Numbered from the stretch's first letter, positions 36,652 through 45,720 are shown. The stretch is DNA of 64,000 bases from Streptococcus sp. DD12 (GCF_001578885.1 NZ_KQ969495.1:281532-345531); one strand, 5' to 3'. Notes: generated by a model not told the origin, from the sequence alone. Program-made: numbers and translations.

Positions 36652-36703
36652 GTATTGCTAGCAATACAAGTTTTTTGACTTTTAAACTGGCCAGGTGTAC
36701 ACT
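36652..36703 (+). promoter_or_regulatory. promoter region of ABC exporter operon
   Basis: -35 TTGACT (36675-36680), 17-bp spacer, -10 TACACT (36698-36703). Immediately upstream is a 16-bp perfect palindrome GTATTGCTAGCAATAC (36652-36667). A near-repeat AAAACTGGTCCGG / TAAACTGGCCAGG occurs at 36640-36652 and 36683-36695, the second in the spacer. Confidence 0.55.
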
Positions 36704-36726
36704 TAAACAAACTTTAAACAGAAAAA

Positions 36727-36789
36727 ATGAAGCCGGCCTCTATCCTATTTGGGAGAGTCCTAGCGCTCGATAGCAAGAAGGTAGCCTGA
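36727..36789 (+). CDS. putative 20-codon leader peptide of the ABC exporter operon
   Basis: ATG 36727 to TGA 36787-36789, the stop overlapping the exporter ATG as TGATG. The Shine-Dalgarno of the exporter lies within it. There is no strong ribosome site of its own. The comparable BmrCD exporter of Bacillus subtilis is controlled through a translated leader, bmrB; whether this frame is used is unproven. Confidence 0.3.
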   Translation: MKPASILFGRVLALDSKKVA

Positions 36790-38582
36790 TGAAAGCTAGA
36801 AAAACGCAATTTTTGAGAAAGGGAAATCGAAAACCGTCAATTGTTTCTCAGTTGGCTTGGTTTTTTAAACTCGAAAGAAGACGCTATTGTTTGGGGATTT
36901 TGGCCCTGAGTGTTGTCTCTTTTCTCAATCTGGTTCCGCCACGTCTGATGGGGGATGTGATTGATAGTATCGATGCGAAACGGCTACAATTTCCGCAATT
37001 GATGCGAGATTTAGTGTTAATCGTACTCGTTGCTTTTGCCATGTATGGTTTACGCTATGTCTGGCGGATGTATATTATTGCGACTGCTTATCGTTTGGGG
37101 CGCATTATGCGAAAACGCCTATTTGAACACTTTATGGGCATGTCGGCTTCTTTTTACCAAAAATACCGTACGGGTGACTTGATGGCGCATGCCACCAATG
37201 ATATCAATGCCTTGACACGTTTTGCGGGGGGCGGTGTCATGTCAGCTGTCGATGCTAGTCTTACGGCGGTTGTGACCTTAATCACCATGGCGACGCTCAT
37301 TTCTTGGCAAATGACTTTGGTGGCTGTTATCCCTTTACCGTTGATGGCGCTCGCGACCTCTCGTTTGGGGCGTCGCAGCCATCTAGCATTTCAGGAATCC
37401 CAAGCCGCCTTTTCAGAGCTCAATAATATGGTCCAAGAGGCGGTGTCAGGGGTAAAGGTGACCAAGTCCTTTGGTTATCAAGACGCTGAAGTGGCGAAAT
37501 TTCGGCACATTAACGACCTGGCTTTTAACAAGAATATGCGTTCCATGGTCTATGACACGCTTTTTGACCCACTCGTTCTCTTTTTTGTAGGTTCTAGTTA
37601 TGCGCTGACGCTCTTAGTAGGTGCTTGGCAAATTTCTCAAGGAAGCATCACAGTAGGGAATCTGGTGACTTTTGTAGCTTATTTGGATATGTTAGTCTGG
37701 CCCTTGATGGCGATTGGGTTTCTCTATAATGTGATACAAAGAGGGACGGTATCCTACCAGCGAATTTTGGAATTGTTAGAGCAAAAAAGTGAGATTGAAG
37801 AGCCAGCTAATCCACTAGCCACTATTCAAAACGGGGATATCAGATTTGCGATTGATAGCTTTTCCTATCAAGACCATCTGGCCCTTGAAGACATTGCTTT
37901 TACCCTCAAAAAAGGACAAACGCTGGGTTTGGTAGGAGAAACAGGGGCAGGGAAAACGACGCTCTTACGCTTGCTCCTTCGTGAGTATGATATCAGCCAG
38001 GGTGCCATCTATTTAAATGGCCATGATATTAAGTCTTATCGCTTGAAGGACTTGCATGGTTTGATGGGCTATGTGCCTCAGGATCAGATTTTGTTTGCTC
38101 AGACCATTGCTGAAAATATTCGCTTTGGAGACCCAAATCTTTCACAAGAGCAAGTAGAGGCCGCTGCGAAAACGGCTCAAGTTTATGAAGATATTCTTGC
38201 TATGCCAGAGGGTTTTCAAACCATGATTGGCGAAAAAGGCCTAGCCTTGTCAGGTGGGCAACGGCAACGCCTTGCCATGGCGAGAGCGATGGTTTTAGAT
38301 CCAGACATTTTACTTCTGGACGACTCTTTGTCGGCAGTTGATGCTAAGACGGAGCGAGCCATTATCGAGCAGTTAAAAGCAAACAGGCAAGGGAAAACGA
38401 CAGTGATTACAGCGCATCGGTTGAGTGCAGTGGCACATAGTCAGTTGATTTTAGTCTTGCAAGAGGGCCGTATCATTGAAAGAGGTAGTCACCAAGACTT
38501 GATGGCTATGGATGGCTGGTATGCCAAAACCTATAAAGCGCAACAATTTGCCCAAGAACAGGAGGTGGCGCATGGCTATTAA
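36789..38582 (+). CDS. heterodimeric ABC exporter subunit, degenerate-site NBD (LmrC/PatA type)
   Basis: 597 residues: six-helix ABC_membrane domain (about 35-320) fused to an ATPase. Walker A GETGAGKT (383-390), signature LSGGQ (487-491), Walker B ILLLDD with D512 where the catalytic Glu is normal. This loss, together with a variant signature in the partner, is typical of the first half of LmrCD/BmrCD/PatAB exporters that pump out drugs or lipids. A basic N-terminal extension of about 30 residues is present. SD AAGAAGG. Its end overlaps the second subunit by 11 nt. Confidence 0.88.
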   Translation: MKARKTQFLRKGNRKPSIVSQLAWFFKLERRRYCLGILALSVVSFLNLVPPRLMGDVIDSIDAKRLQFPQLMRDLVLIVLVAFAMYGLRYVWRMYIIATAYRLGRIMRKRLFEHFMGMSASFYQKYRTGDLMAHATNDINALTRFAGGGVMSAVDASLTAVVTLITMATLISWQMTLVAVIPLPLMALATSRLGRRSHLAFQESQAAFSELNNMVQEAVSGVKVTKSFGYQDAEVAKFRHINDLAFNKNMRSMVYDTLFDPLVLFFVGSSYALTLLVGAWQISQGSITVGNLVTFVAYLDMLVWPLMAIGFLYNVIQRGTVSYQRILELLEQKSEIEEPANPLATIQNGDIRFAIDSFSYQDHLALEDIAFTLKKGQTLGLVGETGAGKTTLLRLLLREYDISQGAIYLNGHDIKSYRLKDLHGLMGYVPQDQILFAQTIAENIRFGDPNLSQEQVEAAAKTAQVYEDILAMPEGFQTMIGEKGLALSGGQRQRLAMARAMVLDPDILLLDDSLSAVDAKTERAIIEQLKANRQGKTTVITAHRLSAVAHSQLILVLQEGRIIERGSHQDLMAMDGWYAKTYKAQQFAQEQEVAHGY

Positions 38583-40298
38583 AGAAGCCACTAAACGCTT
38601 ACTAGGCTATGTGAGTCGATATAAGGTCTTGTCTGCGCTAGCCCTGATCTTCTTGCTGGTGACGACGATTATTCAAACCGTGATTCCTCTGGTGGCCGAA
38701 TATTTTATCGACCATATGATTAGCCATGTCGGGCAAAAGGAAGCCATCTTTTTGCTAGGTTACTATGTGCTTTATTTGCTGGAAATGGTGACTTCCTTTG
38801 TCGGTAATCTCCTGTTTGCGCGTGTTGCTTATAGTGTCGTAAGGGATATGCGACAAGACGCTTTTGCCACCATTGAAAAACTGGGCATGTCCTATTATGA
38901 CCAGACAGCAGCAGGAGCGATTGTTTCTCGGATTACCAATGATACGGAAACGGTCAGCGATATGTTCTCGGGCGTTCTGAGCACCTTTGTATCAGCAATT
39001 TTTATTTTTCAGTGACCTTTTACACCATGGTCATGTTAGATTTTCGCCTCACAGGCTTTGTGGTTGCTCTCTTGCCGATCATTTTTCTTCTAATCTTCTG
39101 TTACCGCAAGTTTTCTGTGCAAGTGGTCAAAGAAACACGCGCTAAATTGAGTGACCTTAATGTCAAACTCTCTGAGAGTATTGAGGGGATTCGTGTTATC
39201 CAGGCCTTTCGGCAGGAAAAGCGGCTTTTGGAGGAATTTGAAGCAATCAATGGCGAGCATCTTTATTATGCCAATCGTTCAACTGCCCTAGATAGCCTTT
39301 TCTTGCGCCCAGCCATGTCCTTGTTGAAATTATTAGCCTATGCTTTGTTAATGGCTTATTTTGGCTTGACCTGGCAAACAGCTGCTGTATCGGCAGGGTT
39401 GATGTATGCCTTTATCCAGTATGTTAATCGGCTGTTTGATCCACTTATTTCGGTCACACAAAATTTTTCAACCTTACAAACCTCTATGGTGGCTGCGGGG
39501 CGTGTTTTTGAGCTTATTGATCGTCAGGATATCGAACCAGCGCAAAGTCAAGCAAGTGGTCGCATTAAGGACGGGGCAATCCAGTTTGAAGGGGTAAACT
39601 TTTCCTATGATGGCAAGCGCCCTATTTTGAAAGACATCTCTTTTTCTGTTCAACCTGGGCAAACCATTGCCTTCGTTGGCGCAACAGGTTCGGGCAAGTC
39701 ATCCATTATCAACGTCTTTATGCGTTTTTATGAGTTTTCATCAGGCCGTATTAGCATTGACGGGCAAGATATCCGTGATTTTTCCATGGAGGAATTACGG
39801 AGCAAGATTGGCTTGGTCTTGCAAGAGCCTTTTCTCTACCATGGCACAGTTGCTTCAAATATTCGCATGTATCAAGATTTGACAGATGACCAGGTCAAAG
39901 AAGCTGCCCGTTTTGTGCATGCCGACCAGTTTATTGAACAACTGCCTGATGCCTACCAGTCTCCCGTGACGGAAAGAGGAACAACCTTTTCGACAGGGCA
40001 ACGGCAATTGCTGGCCTTCGCTCGTACCATTGCTATGTCGCCAAAAATTTTACTCCTAGACGAAGCCACTGCTAATATCGACTCAGCGACCGAAGATATT
40101 ATCCAAAACTCGCTGAAAAAGATGCGACAAGGCCGAACCACCATTGCCATCGCACACCGCTTATCGACCATACAAGATGCGGATTGTATCTATGTTTTGG
40201 ACAAGGGCCGTATTATCGAAGCAGGTAGTCATGAGGCCCTGCTGGAAAAAGGTGGGACCTATAGTCAGATGTACCAGTTGCAGACAGGAAAACTTTAA
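38572..40298 (+). pseudogene. heterodimeric ABC exporter subunit (LmrD/PatB type), one-base frameshift
   Basis: From ATG 38572 (SD GGAGGTG) the frame encodes three membrane helices and then stops at TGA 39013-39015. The rest of the protein follows in another frame from 39012. One extra T in either T-run at 38999-39003 or 39005-39009 would join them into a normal 575-residue half transporter (FVSAIFIF-SVTFYTMVMLDFRLTG). The ATPase part is intact: Walker A GATGSGKSS, Walker B ILLLDEAT with the catalytic Glu, and a variant signature FSTGQ, as expected of the partner of a degenerate-site subunit. Sequencing error or true inactivation cannot be told apart here. Confidence 0.88.
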
Positions 40299-40304
40299 AA
40301 ATCT

Positions 40305-40347
40305 GTCAAGTTTTTTTCTTGACAGCAAAGCTAGACTGTAGTAAACT
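40305..40347 (+). promoter_or_regulatory. rpsP promoter inside an inverted repeat
   Basis: -35 TTGACA (40319-40324), 17-bp spacer, -10 TAAACT (40342-40347). The -35 is the right arm of CTGTCAAG (40304-40311)/CTTGACAG (40318-40325) around a T7 loop. Confidence 0.65.
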
Positions 40348-40399
40348 AATAAAGTCAGTAACGACTGAACAAAATTTTTTAGTAGAAAAGAGACCATTC

Positions 40400-40672
40400 A
40401 TGGCAGTTAAAATTCGTTTAACACGTATGGGTTCTAAAAAGAAACCTTACTACCGTATCAACATCGCAGATTCACGTGCTCCACGTGATGGCCGTTTTAT
40501 CGAAACGGTTGGAACATACAACCCATTGGTTGCTGAAAACCAAGTCACTTTGAAAGAAGACCGTGTCTTGGATTGGTTGGCTAAAGGTGCACAACCTTCT
40601 GATACTGTTCGTAACATCTTGTCTAAAGCTGGTGTTATGAAGAAATTCCACGATTCAAAATATTCTAAATAA
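40400..40672 (+). CDS. rpsP: 30S ribosomal protein bS16
   Basis: 90-residue basic protein of the 30S body starting [20 protein letters not shown], diagnostic for bS16. ATG 40400 is the family start; the frame is open to 40319 but that region carries the promoter. It is followed after 8 bp by khpA, the usual pairing in Firmicutes. Confidence 0.97.
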   Translation: MAVKIRLTRMGSKKKPYYRINIADSRAPRDGRFIETVGTYNPLVAENQVTLKEDRVLDWLAKGAQPSDTVRNILSKAGVMKKFHDSKYSK

Positions 40673-40680
40673 GCTGACTG

Positions 40681-40926
40681 ATGGTATCCATTGAGAGTTT
40701 GATTGCGACAGTTGTAGGACCTCTCATTGCGCATCCAGAAGAATTAACTATCCGCATCGAGGAGTCTGACGAGTTTCTAGAGTACCATCTAGTGCTCAAT
40801 CCTGCGGACATCGGACGCGTTATTGGTCGCAAAGGACGCACCATTTCAGCTATCCGTACCATCGTGTATTCTGTTCCGACAGAGGGCAAGAAGACACGGA
40901 TTATCATTGATGAAAATGCCGAGTAG
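40681..40926 (+). CDS. khpA: KH-domain RNA-binding protein KhpA
   Basis: 81 residues, one KH domain with the GxxG loop GRKGRT ([17 protein letters not shown] region). KhpA works with KhpB (EloR/Jag) in pneumococcus to control cell elongation through RNA binding. No strong ribosome site; the close position to rpsP suggests coupling. A terminator follows, so rimM-trmD are not in this operon. Confidence 0.92.
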   Translation: MVSIESLIATVVGPLIAHPEELTIRIEESDEFLEYHLVLNPADIGRVIGRKGRTISAIRTIVYSVPTEGKKTRIIIDENAE

Positions 40927-40947
40927 TGGAAACTCGGTGTTTTTTTT
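40919..40947 (+). terminator. rpsP-khpA terminator
   Basis: CCGAGT (40919-40924) / ACTCGG (40932-40937), 7-nt loop, eight T. Confidence 0.8.
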
Positions 40948-41068
40948 GTAGCCAAATCACAAGTGTTAAATAAAGAAGAATGAACACTGGTGATAGAAGG
41001 GACTCTAATTCTAATGTAACCTTGTTAGTTGCTTTCTTTATATTCAAAAATCGTGAAAGAAATTCATA

Positions 41069-41083
41069 AATTTTCAGAAAATT
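41069..41083 (+). promoter_or_regulatory. CodY box upstream of amt
   Basis: AATTTTCAGAAAATT matches the CodY consensus AATTTTCWGAAAATT at all 15 positions. It is 95 bp before the amt start codon. Confidence 0.8.
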
Positions 41084-41114
41084 CCAAAAAACCCTTGCTT
41101 TTCACCTTTTGATA

Positions 41115-41132
41115 TGTTACATTATATAACAT
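41115..41132 (+). promoter_or_regulatory. GlnR box in amt promoter
   Basis: TGTTACATTATATAACAT matches TGTNAN7TNACAT exactly. It overlaps the promoter (-35 candidates TTGCTT 41096-41101 or TTGATA 41109-41114), so binding should repress amt-glnK in nitrogen excess. Confidence 0.82.
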
Positions 41133-41177
41133 AATACGATATTCGTGTTAGAAGTTATTACATAGAAGGAGAGATTT

Positions 41178-42413
41178 ATGGATTCTGGAACGATTGCTTT
41201 TATTTGTGTTTCTGCGATGCTGGTGGCCTTTATGACCCCTGGACTTGCCTTTTTTTACGGGGGTCTCGGCCGGCGTAAAAATGTTATCAATACCATGATG
41301 ATGTGTATTTTACCGATGGCTGTTGGGTCTGTGCTTTGGCTGATTTGTGGCTACTCCCTGTCTTTTGCAGGGACAGGTCGATTTATTGGAAATTTGTCCC
41401 ATGTTTTCTTTAATGGGGTTTCTGAAACGACTTCTAGCCGTGGTTTAGCTCTCCCTGATTTACTCTTTGCTGCCTTTCAGATGATGTTCTCCATTATTGC
41501 GGTAGCGATTGCAACGGGTTCGGTAGCGGGTCGGATGCGTTTTACCCCTCTCGCCTTATTTGCAGTGGGTTACCTCTTGTTTATTTATTACCCTTTCGCT
41601 CATATGGTTTGGGGTGGTGGCCTTTTGGAAGAACTGGGGACGATTGATTTTGCTGGTGGCGATGTGGTTCACATTACATCTGGGGTGTCCGGTTTGGTTC
41701 TAGCCATTGTTGTCGGAAAACGGAGAGATTTTGATCGGCAAGCTTACCGGCCTCACAATGTTCCTTTTGTTCTTTTGGGTGCTGGGATTTTGCTCTTTGG
41801 TTGGTATGGCTTTAATGCAGGGTCTGCCTTGTCTGCTGGAGCGACGGCAGTCCATGCTTTGATGACAACACACATTGCAGCGACTTCAGCCATGTTATCC
41901 TGGATTATTCTGGAAAAACTCCTTAACGGCAAGGTATCTCTTGTAGGTGCGAGTACTGGTTTAGTGGCAGGATTAGTTGCGATTACGCCAGGAGCGGGTT
42001 ATGTTTCCGTTGCGGCTTCCTTTATCATCGGTTTGTTGGTCAGTCCTATCGTTTACTTCTTTATCTCTGTTGTTAAACACAAATTAGGTTATGATGATGC
42101 CTTGGATGCTTTTGGCTGTCATGGTATTGGTGGGATTTTTGGTGGTATTGTCACTGCGGTATTTGCGACACCAGCTTTGTCAGGCGGGGCTGAAAAGGCA
42201 GGCTTGCTATTTGGTCAAACCCATCTTTTCTGGGTGACCTTGTTAGCCATTGCTATTACGATTGTCTGGACAGCTGTAGTGGCCTACTTGTTAATTATTG
42301 CTATTCGTTGGGTGATGCCATTGCGTGTTTCCGATCGCGTGGAAGCTATTGGTCTAGATGATAATGAACATGAAGAAACAGCTTATCCAACCTTTATGGG
42401 ACTAGATTCTTAA
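41178..42413 (+). CDS. amt: ammonium transporter
   Basis: 411 residues, eleven membrane helices of the Amt/MEP/Rh family. Typical segments: [10 protein letters not shown] at the first periplasmic vestibule, the conserved twin-His region ([13 protein letters not shown] and [14 protein letters not shown]) lining the pore, and [11 protein letters not shown]. Imports ammonium/ammonia. Followed after 13 bp by glnK, whose product gates Amt. Regulated by the GlnR and CodY sites just upstream. Confidence 0.95.
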   Translation: MDSGTIAFICVSAMLVAFMTPGLAFFYGGLGRRKNVINTMMMCILPMAVGSVLWLICGYSLSFAGTGRFIGNLSHVFFNGVSETTSSRGLALPDLLFAAFQMMFSIIAVAIATGSVAGRMRFTPLALFAVGYLLFIYYPFAHMVWGGGLLEELGTIDFAGGDVVHITSGVSGLVLAIVVGKRRDFDRQAYRPHNVPFVLLGAGILLFGWYGFNAGSALSAGATAVHALMTTHIAATSAMLSWIILEKLLNGKVSLVGASTGLVAGLVAITPGAGYVSVAASFIIGLLVSPIVYFFISVVKHKLGYDDALDAFGCHGIGGIFGGIVTAVFATPALSGGAEKAGLLFGQTHLFWVTLLAIAITIVWTAVVAYLLIIAIRWVMPLRVSDRVEAIGLDDNEHEETAYPTFMGLDS

Positions 42414-42426
42414 GGAGATATCTTGC

Positions 42427-42771
42427 ATGAAAAAAGTAGAAGCGATTATTCGTACAGATAAGATTGAAAATCTGAAAGATGCCTTATCAACAACGCATTA
42501 TGCGAAAGGGATGACAGTCAGTCAAGTTTTGGGGCATGGTAGCCAGCAAGGCTTTGTGGAATATGTCAGAGGTCAACGGGTCATTCCCATGCTCTTGTCT
42601 AAGGTCAAGGTTGAAATTGTCGTCCAAGATAAGGACACGGAGAACTTGATTGACTTGATCTGCGATGCAGTGGGGACAGGAGAAATCGGTGATGGTAAGA
42701 TATTTATCATTCCGATTGATGATGCTGTTCGCATCCGAACCAAAGAACGTGGGGCTGATGCCCTCAATTAG
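42427..42771 (+). CDS. glnK: nitrogen regulatory PII protein GlnK
   Basis: 114-residue PII trimer subunit that binds ATP/ADP and 2-oxoglutarate and plugs Amt. T-loop at about 37-55 ([13 protein letters not shown]). The residue aligned with the uridylylated Tyr51 of Escherichia coli GlnK is V47, with a tyrosine one position earlier (Y46), so uridylylation is unlikely. The B-loop [12 protein letters not shown] is conserved. SD AAGGAG precedes it. Confidence 0.92.
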   Translation: MKKVEAIIRTDKIENLKDALSTTHYAKGMTVSQVLGHGSQQGFVEYVRGQRVIPMLLSKVKVEIVVQDKDTENLIDLICDAVGTGEIGDGKIFIIPIDDAVRIRTKERGADALN

Positions 42772-42805
42772 GTGCGGGAGGTCTTTAGCTACTTCACAAT
42801 AATTT

Positions 42806-42814
42806 TGGTATAAT
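42806..42814 (+). promoter_or_regulatory. rsmD extended -10
   Basis: TGGTATAAT: TATAAT 42809-42814. Only 7 bases separate it from the rsmD ATG, so the transcript should begin at or next to the start codon. Confidence 0.65.
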
Positions 42815-42821
42815 AAGAACC

Positions 42822-43361
42822 ATGAGAGTTATTGCTGGAGAATTTGGTGGCAGGCCCTTAAAGAGTTTGCCAGGTAAGACAACGCGCCCGACAACAGATA
42901 AGGTAAAAGGGGCCATCTTTAATATGATTGGTCCCTATTTTAATGGTGGGCGGTCTTTAGATTTGTATGCTGGTTCAGGGGGCTTGTCTATTGAAGCTGT
43001 CTCCCGTGGAATTGCACAAGCTATTTTGGTTGAAAAAGATCGTAAAGCACAGGCGATTGTTACTGAAAATATTGCCATGACGAAACGGTCATCTGCTTTT
43101 CAATTGTTAAAAATGGATGATAAACGGGCCCTAGCCCAATTGGATGGCCGTTTTGATTTGGTTTTTTTAGATCCTCCCTATGCCAAAGAAGAAATTGTGG
43201 CGGTTATAGAGAGTCTTAGCGAAAAAGCGCTTGTTGACGGTGATAGTCTGATTGTTTGTGAGACGGACAAGGCAGTCACTTTGCCAGAAACTATCGGGCC
43301 CTTTAGAATCAAAAAACAAAAACACTATGGAATTAGTCAGGTGACCATATATGAGCAATAG
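42822..43361 (+). CDS. rsmD: 16S rRNA m2G966 methyltransferase
   Basis: 179 residues. N-terminal [16 protein letters not shown] is the family start; motif [15 protein letters not shown] and the catalytic VFLDPPYA are present. Methylates N2 of G966 on 30S particles. No Shine-Dalgarno is seen and the -10 is 7 nt upstream, pointing to a leaderless mRNA. Overlaps coaD by 11 nt. Confidence 0.93.
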   Translation: MRVIAGEFGGRPLKSLPGKTTRPTTDKVKGAIFNMIGPYFNGGRSLDLYAGSGGLSIEAVSRGIAQAILVEKDRKAQAIVTENIAMTKRSSAFQLLKMDDKRALAQLDGRFDLVFLDPPYAKEEIVAVIESLSEKALVDGDSLIVCETDKAVTLPETIGPFRIKKQKHYGISQVTIYEQ

Positions 43362-43833
43362 AATTGGGTTGTTTACAGGGAGTTTTGACCCCGTGACGCT
43401 TGGGCATGTCGATGTGATTGAAAGGGCCAGTCATTTGTTTGACACCCTCTATGTTGGCATTTTTTTTAATCAGGATAAACAAGGTTTCCTAGCTATAGAA
43501 GACAGAGAGGTTGCCTTGAAAAAGGCCCTGGCGCACCTGCCAAATGTCAGCGTTTTTACGACTCAGACGCGCTTGGTTGTAGATGTCGCTAAAGAACTTG
43601 GGGTGACGACTTTGGTACGCGGTTTGCGTGGCGCTGAAGATATGGCTTATGAAGCAAGTCTGGATTTCTTTAACCATGACTTGGCCCCCGATTTGGACAC
43701 TGTTTACCTGATGGCCAAACCTGCCTACCGTTATATCAGTTCGAGTCGTGTGCGCGAGTTGGCTGTCTTTGGGGCTGATTTTTCTGCCTACCTTCCTGAA
43801 AGTGCTGTAGAAGAAGTGAGGAAGCGTCTGTGA
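43351..43833 (+). CDS. coaD: phosphopantetheine adenylyltransferase
   Basis: Penultimate step of CoA synthesis, 4'-phosphopantetheine + ATP to dephospho-CoA. 160 residues with [18 protein letters not shown] (T/HxGH motif), [14 protein letters not shown] and [13 protein letters not shown]. Starts inside rsmD, and its stop overlaps the sepM GTG by 4 nt. The chain rsmD-coaD-sepM is usual in streptococci. Confidence 0.96.
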   Translation: MSNRIGLFTGSFDPVTLGHVDVIERASHLFDTLYVGIFFNQDKQGFLAIEDREVALKKALAHLPNVSVFTTQTRLVVDVAKELGVTTLVRGLRGAEDMAYEASLDFFNHDLAPDLDTVYLMAKPAYRYISSSRVRELAVFGADFSAYLPESAVEEVRKRL

Positions 43834-44855
43834 CAGTTTTAAAAAAACGCCAGCGTCTCTGGTGGTTAGCAGCTTTCTGCTTTTTAGTTTTTAGTGGTTT
43901 TTTCTTTCTGACTCCCTTACCTTACTATATTGAAGCCCCGGGAGGGACTTTTGATACAGCCACTGCCATACAAGTAGAGGGCAAAAAGCCTGCCAAGGAG
44001 GGTGGTTACCAATTTGTTGCCGTAGCCGTTAGCCAGGCCACGCCAGCTAGTATGCTCTATGCTTGGCTTACCCCTTTTACGACCATTGAGCCAGAAAAAG
44101 AGGTGACTGGCGGTGCCAGCAATGCCGACTATGAGCGGATAAATACCTACTATATGAAAGCCTCTCAAGATACGGCGGTCTACCAAGCAAACCTTTTAGC
44201 TGGTCAAGAAGTCAGCTTGGTTTATAAGGGAGTCTACGTGATGTCGGTAGCCGACAATTCAACCTTTAAAAATACCCTTCACATCGCTGATACGGTGACC
44301 GCTATCAATGGGCAGACTTTTGCGAGTTCAAAAGACTTAGTGGCTTATGTGGGCCAGCAAAAGCAAGGGGCTAAGGTCACGATTACTTATGAAAGTGACG
44401 GCAAAAGCCAAACGGCTAAGGGCAAGATTGTTTCCCTGTCAAATGGTAAAAACGGTATTGGGATTACCCTGGTTGACCATACCGAAATCAAGTCAAAAAA
44501 TAAGGTGACCTATTCAACAGATGGTGTTGGTGGCCCCAGTGCTGGTTTGCTCTTTACCTTGACCATATACGATGAACTAACAGGCAATCACTTGCTTAAA
44601 GGGCGTCAGGTTGCGGGGACGGGAACCATTGCGAGTGACGGAAGCGTCGGTGATGTCGGTGGAGTGGCTCTAAAGGTCAAAGCGGCAGCTGATGCGGGAG
44701 CGGACATTTTCTTTGTTCCCAATAATCCAGTCTCCTCAGGTCAGACAAATTATGAAGAAGCTAAGGCGAGTGCCAAGCGCCTCAAGACAAAGATGGTGAT
44801 TGTTCCTGTTACAAAGGCGCAAGATGCTATCGACTACCTAAAAGAAACGAAGTGA
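43830..44855 (+). CDS. sepM: SepM-like PDZ/Lon-type serine protease
   Basis: 341 residues: one N-terminal membrane helix (about 10-28), an extracytoplasmic part, a PDZ domain (about 130-200) and a Lon-type S16 domain with the Ser237 (GGPSAGLL) / Lys282 (VALKVKAA) dyad. In S. mutans SepM trims the competence pheromone CSP outside the cell. GTG start overlapping coaD (GTGA). Substrate here is not known; no comC was seen in the window. Confidence 0.9.
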   Translation: MTVLKKRQRLWWLAAFCFLVFSGFFFLTPLPYYIEAPGGTFDTATAIQVEGKKPAKEGGYQFVAVAVSQATPASMLYAWLTPFTTIEPEKEVTGGASNADYERINTYYMKASQDTAVYQANLLAGQEVSLVYKGVYVMSVADNSTFKNTLHIADTVTAINGQTFASSKDLVAYVGQQKQGAKVTITYESDGKSQTAKGKIVSLSNGKNGIGITLVDHTEIKSKNKVTYSTDGVGGPSAGLLFTLTIYDELTGNHLLKGRQVAGTGTIASDGSVGDVGGVALKVKAAADAGADIFFVPNNPVSSGQTNYEEAKASAKRLKTKMVIVPVTKAQDAIDYLKETK

Positions 44856-44860
44856 GACAG

Positions 44861-45598
44861 ATGCGAGACAATCATTTACATACTTATTTTTCCTATGATT
44901 CTGACCAAGATTTTGAAGCCTATCTGGAGGCCTATCCTGGTGAAGTGGTGACGACAGAACATTTTGATTTGTCAAACCCTTATACAAAGCAAGATGATAT
45001 TCCAGACTATCAGGCCTATAGCCAAAAAATCGCTGAGCTCAATAGCCGTTACGGCAATCGGATTAAGCGCGGGATAGAAATTGGCTATTATGCCCCGAGA
45101 GAAGCGGATATTCTGAGCTATTTATCCGATAAAAGCTATGACCTTAAATTGTTGTCGGTTCATCACAATGGGGTGAATGATTACCTAGATGAGGAAGTGG
45201 CTGAGCGAGATAAGGATTTGGTTATCCAAGAGTATTTAGACTTATTAGAAGCGGCCATTGGTCGGGTAGAAGCGGATGTTTTGGCACATTTCGATTATGG
45301 TTTTCGTTTATTTGATGTCACAGTAGCTGAACTGCAAGTCTATGAGGCGCAGCTGCGTCGCATTTTTCAAAAAATGATTGCGCATGATCTCGCCTTTGAA
45401 CTCAATAGCAAGTCCATGTACCTCTACCACCATGAAGCCTTATATCTCTATGCTTTGGATTTGGTTCTTGACTTGGGCGGTCGACGCTTTTCATTGGGTT
45501 CTGATGGTCATCAGTTGAACCATTTTCGTTTACAATTTGAACGACTGGCAGACATTTTGGACAGTCGTCATATTAGCGAGGAACAATTGTTGCATTAA
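44861..45598 (+). CDS. PHP-domain phosphatase, HisJ-like
   Basis: 245 residues. Metal-binding PHP motifs DNHLHTYFS at the N-terminus, TTEHFD, SVHHNG, AHFDYG and LGSDGH at the C-terminus. The family comprises histidinol-phosphatases and related phosphoesterases; no his genes are nearby so the substrate is uncertain. ATG 44861 is preferred (AAGTGAG upstream); a GTG at 44852 giving a 4-nt overlap with sepM is an alternative. Confidence 0.82.
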   Translation: MRDNHLHTYFSYDSDQDFEAYLEAYPGEVVTTEHFDLSNPYTKQDDIPDYQAYSQKIAELNSRYGNRIKRGIEIGYYAPREADILSYLSDKSYDLKLLSVHHNGVNDYLDEEVAERDKDLVIQEYLDLLEAAIGRVEADVLAHFDYGFRLFDVTVAELQVYEAQLRRIFQKMIAHDLAFELNSKSMYLYHHEALYLYALDLVLDLGGRRFSLGSDGHQLNHFRLQFERLADILDSRHISEEQLLH

Positions 45599-45605
45599 GC
45601 GCTAG

Positions 45606-45618
45606 AATGTTCGGATAA
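45606..45618 (-). promoter_or_regulatory. PurBox upstream of fhs
   Basis: AATGTTCGGATAA matches the reverse PurBox AWWGTTCGGWWWT at 12 of 13 positions. Its centre is about 80 bp before the expected fhs transcription start, close to the -76 position at which lactococcal PurR activates. A weaker copy (11/13) is at 45668-45680. Confidence 0.55.
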
Positions 45619-45623
45619 TACAT

Positions 45624-45671
45624 AAAAAACTGCTAAATGTCTTCTCTGAGAGAAATATTTGGCAGTTTTTT
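45624..45671 (+). terminator. terminator of sepM operon
   Basis: AAAAAACTGCTAAAT (45624-45638) / ATTTGGCAGTTTTTT (45657-45671), one G-T pair, 18-nt loop. Confidence 0.8.
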
Positions 45672-45688
45672 GCGAACTTTGCTATAAT
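45659..45688 (+). promoter_or_regulatory. fhs promoter
   Basis: -35 TTGGCA (45659-45664), 18-bp spacer, extended -10 TGCTATAAT (TATAAT 45683-45688). It overlaps the preceding terminator. Confidence 0.65.
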
Positions 45689-45720
45689 AAAAGGGTATCA
45701 AAAAGAAGAACGGAGTTTCT

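Noticed and set aside
38572..39015. Separate short ABC membrane protein of 147 residues
   Set aside because: The fragment ends mid-domain and one added base joins it exactly to the following frame, so it is part of a single half transporter.
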